Shown: in pieces, positions 59,701 to 64,000 of the stretch
Position numbering within the stretch: position 1 is the stretch's first letter
How the letters are laid out: the number at the start of each line of letters is the position of its first letter
Assembly (NCBI GenBank): GCA_026260175.1
Contig: JAKCWW010000126.1
Location: 1 to 64,000 of the forward strand
Direction: 5' to 3'
Length of the DNA: 64,000 nt
From: Reticulitermes lucifugus
Lineage: Eukaryota > Arthropoda > Insecta > Blattodea > Rhinotermitidae
Notes under the pieces: generated by a model
What the model was told of the DNA's origin: nothing
What the model saw: only the letters and a program-made list of their open reading frames with translations
Database searches by the model: none
Position numbers and translations under genes: made by a program

Positions 59701-60184
59701 ACGTAAATAATTAAGGCTTTTACAGAGGCCTTCCGTGTTAATTACTTGCCGTATTTCGTGCATACTTTTGACAAAGGAGCAAAGGCATAGTTCGGAAGAG
59801 GATATGCATGTAAATAGGAAGTGTTAAAGAAATACAATATGTGTATGTCCAACGAATTCAGTACACGGTCCAACGTCGAGGTTCTGTGAAAAGGATAGTA
59901 AATATTCCGCGCTTCATCAATGTAAATTCCTTGACCTCTTCTTTGTCTGTAGACGTTTATTTCATAAAAAAGATACTGCACCATACAGTTAGTTGAAACA
60001 AAATTAAATAAAGATTAAGCCTATAATAATAACGCAAAACAGGCCATAACAGTAGCCTACACATTTCACTGCTAAGGACATAATTGGAGCTTAACTTCAG
60101 GTAAAACCAGTCCATATGAACTGATGATGTCCTGAATGTTGTTCTTAACGAAATCACCAAAGTTTTTTTTTTATAAAATTCAGC

Positions 60185-60525
60185 TTATCATACAGGTATA
60201 ACATTTAGAGTAGAGTAAGTGTATAGCATCAACACGCATGGAAGAGATGAAAATTGCACGAAAATTATTAGTCTGAAAGCACTAATGGAACAGACCATTT
60301 CGGACATATGAACGTGGATTTTGAGGATAAAATTAAAATAAATCTTGAAGAGTCGTTTATGAAGTTGTGAACTTGGCTCGTCTCGTTCACGATAGATATG
60401 AGTGTACCGTAGAACACTATAATAATCCTTGGCATTTCCTATAAAAACGAGATTTTTAAACAAATGAGCAACTAATAGCTTGTCAAGGAAAACTGTGCTC
60501 CACGAAGTTCGTTAATTAGGACTTA
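60185..60525 (-). repeat. repeat U fragment
   Basis: On the minus strand: DEPSSQLHKRLFKIYFNFIL, then FRLIIFVQFSSL and CVLM; upstream (60465-60525) a piece matching the 'RILLKKLLV' part of 41390-42050. It is decayed. Confidence 0.4.
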
Positions 60526-61329
60526 GAGCATAATCAGGAAGCATGAAATATGTTCCCGAACAACACTTTAACGCGTTTAATTACTCTTCGACAATATGTC
60601 CGGTTTATAACTCACGCCGCTCAGACAAAAAGGGAACAAAAGTTGCAGCTAATAGAAATACTGATCTTGTTGGTCTTGCTGTATGCTTGGAGCTCTCGAC
60701 ATCTCTATTACAGATTAATCTTGTTTCGGAAAAGCAATTAACTACAATGAACAGCTTCTCTAAGAAAATTTAAGAATATATATATATATATATATATATT
60801 ATGTGTGTGTTGCCTATAAGCAAAATAACATTTGGTGTCTATTCAAGACACTATTTGTAAAAAATAAATCTGGAAAAATAAACTCGAAATGAATAATCAT
60901 TTTAAACCATTCACTTTTGAGTGCAATTTTCATTTTCATTGCATACTAATACACCCGGTAAAATTGCAGGTAGAGCGACTATACTTGAAACGCGGATATT
61001 TTTTGTTTCTTACATTCTCAAAACCGACCAGAATTAGCCGAAAGTTTGCTTTAAAAACGAGAAAGGAGTGGAACAATTCTGATCCTTGCAGAAAGAAAAC
61101 TTATAGCATGTTGTAATAATTTCTATGTTGTCTTCATCATCGCTTTCAATTGTAAATTACCTTGTCTGTCCGGACAGTTTGTAGTAAGAACGCATAGACC
61201 TATATCTTCGCTTCCTCATACGTCTTCATGGCTTAGTGCTTGATTAAGCACATGGACAGCTTTATGTTTTCTTACTCACGAACCACAGGTTGTACATAAA
61301 TTTCTGCTGCACCATTTCAATTGCGTGCC
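60526..61329. other. unassigned stretch with (TA)n
   Basis: A (TA)n tract lies at 60776-60800. No gene is recognised. Confidence 0.45.
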
Positions 61330-61560
61330 GACTGTATCTGAGTGATGCTGCCTGTGTTCGACGGTAGGGCTTTCCCATTGGCCCAGCGGGCCCACGGACA
61401 TGCGCATAACTACGGTAGGAAGATTGCCTCGGGTCCGCCGTCCCCCATCGCCCCCCGTCACACATCTGAGCTTCCAGCACTTAGTTGTCTAGTAGCCAGC
61501 AAGAGTTGTGTTCGGAGTGCGTTGTGTGGAGCGAGTTTCAAAAACCGCTGAAGCTAATTG
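61330..61560 (+). promoter_or_regulatory. possible CpG-rich promoter or first exon
   Basis: CpG-rich sequence (ggtccgccgtcccccatcg around 61434-61452) ends in ttcggagtgcgttgtgtgga, which resembles arthropod transcript starts. An ATG with fair context follows at 61783. No transcript evidence is available; this is inference from composition. Confidence 0.25.
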
Positions 61561-62634
61561 GATATTTGAATGTAATTTAAATACAGTTAGATAAAGACGC
61601 AACCTCGTGTGTGATACACAGTGATTTCTGCAAACAGTTGGGTGGAAATAGTGAATGGCATTGGAACATAATCTTGATTTTATATGTTTTGAATATTTTA
61701 TGTATATACTGTTTTATTATGAGTGTCACGTGTGCAATTTTAAAAGTGATTCGATAATCTGTTTGACCCGAGTGGCCCCTAAATGCCTAAACGCGTGAGA
61801 TACGGCTGTCATGTGCCGAATTGTGGGTAGGACAATGTGCCATGGATATGTTCTGCTGTTCTTCATCACTCTTCTGCAGCTGCTGCAGGTAAAGTAAATT
61901 CGTCTGAATTTTAACTCTGACATTTATGTTCGTCATTTCTCGAATTACATTGCCTAGGGCTATACAATACATTCAGCAGAACAGATGAATTCTTTACCTG
62001 CAACTCCGCAAAAATGTTAAGAAAATATGCTTCCTGAATAATTAACTGCATGGGGCATAATTCGTTTTGCGATGCTAATACTGGTATAGCGCGGAAAACT
62101 GCGCCTTTATGGAAACCAAGTTTATGACCATCTTCACAAACGAACGCCACTAGACCCTATTCTGAACCTTATAAATCCATTGCACATGCTCTCCATTTCT
62201 TAAGCTCGATTTTAATATTATCCTGCCATCCAAACGTCATGACTTATCTTGTATAATTTTTTTTAATGTAAGTGTTAATGCATTTTTATCTCTCCCAAAC
62301 GTAATTCGTGCTTCCTTGATTGGATCATACTATTGAAATACCAGGGTACAAATGTTGAAGCTCTTCTTTCCTTACGTGTCTGCATCCTCCTGTTCGTTCA
62401 TCTGCCATGCGTCCAACTTCTACAGACCACCACAGCAAACTTCCCCAAATTCCTCAATTCATATTCAGTTTGCTAACAAATTCACGATTTAATTCTAAAC
62501 AGCTTCCTTAATAAAAATATTTCAGAAGACTTTTAAACATTTATTTGAAAAATACTGAGGTCCAATCGGAAGTAATTTCTCTTGTATTCAATTGCTTTAA
62601 TTACGACATAACGTAAAAACTGTCGTCATCATCA
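61561..62634. other. unassigned stretch with a very tentative THAP-like start
   Basis: An ATG at 61783 opens MPKRVRYGCHVPNCG before a stop at 61828. The spacing M-P...C-x4-C resembles the start of a THAP zinc finger, and GTAGGA at the end could be a splice donor. I see no continuation. The rest is unassigned. Confidence 0.2.
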
Positions 62635-62865
62635 ACGAAGCTCCACGCCATAAAGACGTGTAGAAAGTGGAGCTAAAGTTCCACGCATGTCTACCTTCCG
62701 CGCCAGGCCAATGTCAATGATCAGGTTTACCCTGGAGAAACGAGCCTGAAGTAGCCATTTGGTAGGGAGCTGGGTGAGTCTGGAAGCGCTGGAAAAGGAA
62801 AAATATCTGCCCCTGCATGGAGATTGCACCACGGTTCCTTAGTCGTCCAGCCCTTAGCCTAGTCA
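62635..62865 (-). mobile_element. SINE-C copy, reverse orientation
   Basis: The minus frame reads PCRGRYFSFSSASRLTQLP, then ARFSRVNLI and LSTRLYGVE, in the order of the SINE-C spurious frame. The nucleotide blocks are strongly diverged. Confidence 0.45.
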
Positions 62866-63118
62866 CTATACTAATAACTGAAAATGAATTTTATTTTATA
62901 CCCCTGTTTATAAAATGCAGGAATGTACTTACTGGTTATGTTACTTTTCACGTGTCACTAAGTAATTTTACTTCGTTACTTATTCACCCAATTATAGTTG
63001 TTTAGTGGTCATTAAACCCATTACGACTAAAAGCTGTCTAAATTATGAATAAAAATTCAATTTGTACCTCACAGAAAACAAATTATCGTCGCTTCAAAGA
63101 TCAGTCTGTTAATGTTGT

Positions 63119-63230
63119 TTGGGAAAATAATCGCTGTTCTTGTGAGTCCCACAAAACACACAAACATGCTGTGTGGGCAGAATGCAGAGTTTCTTAAAGT
63201 CACAGTAATTGGTGCATGTAGTTAGTTATC
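63119..63230 (+). mobile_element. piggyBac-like MITE relative, fragment
   Basis: It shares 'gggaaaataatcgctgtt' with 20061 and 38553, and 'gtgtgggcagaatgcaga' with the interior of 49135-49328 (ctgtgggcagaatgtaga). Confidence 0.45.
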
Positions 63231-63455
63231 ATCGGAATTTAAGCCGTTTAATTCTCCTTCACTTTCGGATGGCACCATATGCCATTCTCGGCCCTAGGCT
63301 TGTCTTCCCCGGTTGCTCGTTTTTGCCATTCTTCCCCCGTAACACGATCGAATTGCACGCCAAATACGTGTAGCCCTCGGCCGCTTCCTTTCACACCACT
63401 TTTAAATATTCACAGTCTTCATCCCATTCGACAAGGAGAGAAATACTCGTTAAAG

Positions 63456-63669
63456 GAGTGGCGTAGGTATGGCCTTCGCTGACCCCGCGGTACTGGGCGG
63501 CCCCAGGGATCAGAGCAGCCCCAAGACTTAACAGAATTCTAAAATTTGTGGTGGGTTATTTCGGACTGGACTCCGTTCTTCTGACAAGGCCCTGCCCTGG
63601 ATTCCTTTTATGAGTTCAGTAACTTCGCTGATGACTATGGGGGCCCCCTACCGGTTATTTACGCCACTG
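63456..63669. mobile_element. hAT-like MITE
   Basis: Left end gagtggcgtaggtatgg; right end, reverse complemented, cagtggcgtaaataacc. A perfect 8-bp target duplication, cgttaaag, lies at 63448-63455 and 63670-63677. The 214-bp body is GC-rich (ggcggccccaggg) and without coding capacity. Confidence 0.88.
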
Positions 63670-64000
63670 CGTTAAAGAAACTAAAATACAAATAAAGGCT
63701 GAAATATTTCTAGAACAATTAAATAAAAAAATTGAAGGGTGCATTTTTATAAGAATTTTAGGCCTTACATTTCTTTTCCATTAAGAATTTGTCATATAAA
63801 TAGTAATTCATTTTTGTTCTCCAAATTAAATGTTGCTATAAATAAACTCTCTAATTCTCTTCAGTTCAGTTCAGATTATTTGAACTGAATTTTGACCAAA
63901 GTCCAATGATTAAAATTCCTTCATTTGAAAAAAAAATTGAGTTCTGCTGATACACAAATAATGATCTACTTTTTGGTGTTGTGGTAAAATACACATGCTA

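Overview
This window reads as AT-rich, repeat-dense eukaryotic intergenic or intronic DNA. No host protein-coding gene can be supported in it. All open frames are short. Every frame I can recognise belongs to a transposon or to an interspersed repeat I know from insect genomes. The combination of tRNA-headed SINEs, a non-LTR C-terminal tail with WIGHILRR/LKHVIEGK-type motifs, mariner relics and hAT-like MITEs suggests an insect. A cockroach or termite (Blattodea) is my best guess, from memory of similar repeats rather than from a search. A run of exactly 200 N at 17030-17229 shows that this is a draft scaffold.

Layout. 1-12 kb: microsatellites, a fragment of an unclassified high-copy repeat (here 'repeat U'), a palindromic element at 4.85-5.53 kb, and two SINE-A copies at 7.2-8.0 kb with clear target-site duplications. 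12-26 kb: SINE-C copies, hAT-like MITEs, a second SINE family (SINE-B) interrupted by the gap, a LINE tail, a hairpin insertion flanked by 12-bp direct repeats, and a diverged tandem array at 22.4-23.0 kb. 26-44 kb: more MITEs, a CpG-rich island-like segment at 32.9-33.3 kb, a second LINE tail, a long repeat U copy and a SINE-A copy. 44-64 kb: a 38-bp minisatellite, a second large palindromic element at 45.6-46.3 kb, a piggyBac-like TTAA MITE, SINE-D copies, and two mariner transposase relics fused head to head at 58.9-59.7 kb. A CpG-rich, promoter-like patch lies at 61.3-61.6 kb, and a fourth hAT-like MITE closes the window.

The most interesting signal crosses family boundaries. It is a motif of about 35-45 nt, written as (C/T)TGAnGAtG, then a short stem-loop, then GAAAC(A/G)T. 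I count twelve copies. In most copies the stem arms differ in sequence but still pair. Two inverted copies cap each of the two large palindromic elements and point outward. This suggests a structured RNA or DNA end shared by several non-autonomous elements. It partly resembles a hammerhead ribozyme core, but I could not make it fit.

The repeats do not form operons or pathways. The evident relationships are parasitic: SINE-A and SINE-B share a 3' tail, which implies a common LINE partner, and the MITEs depend on hAT and piggyBac transposases that are not in this window.
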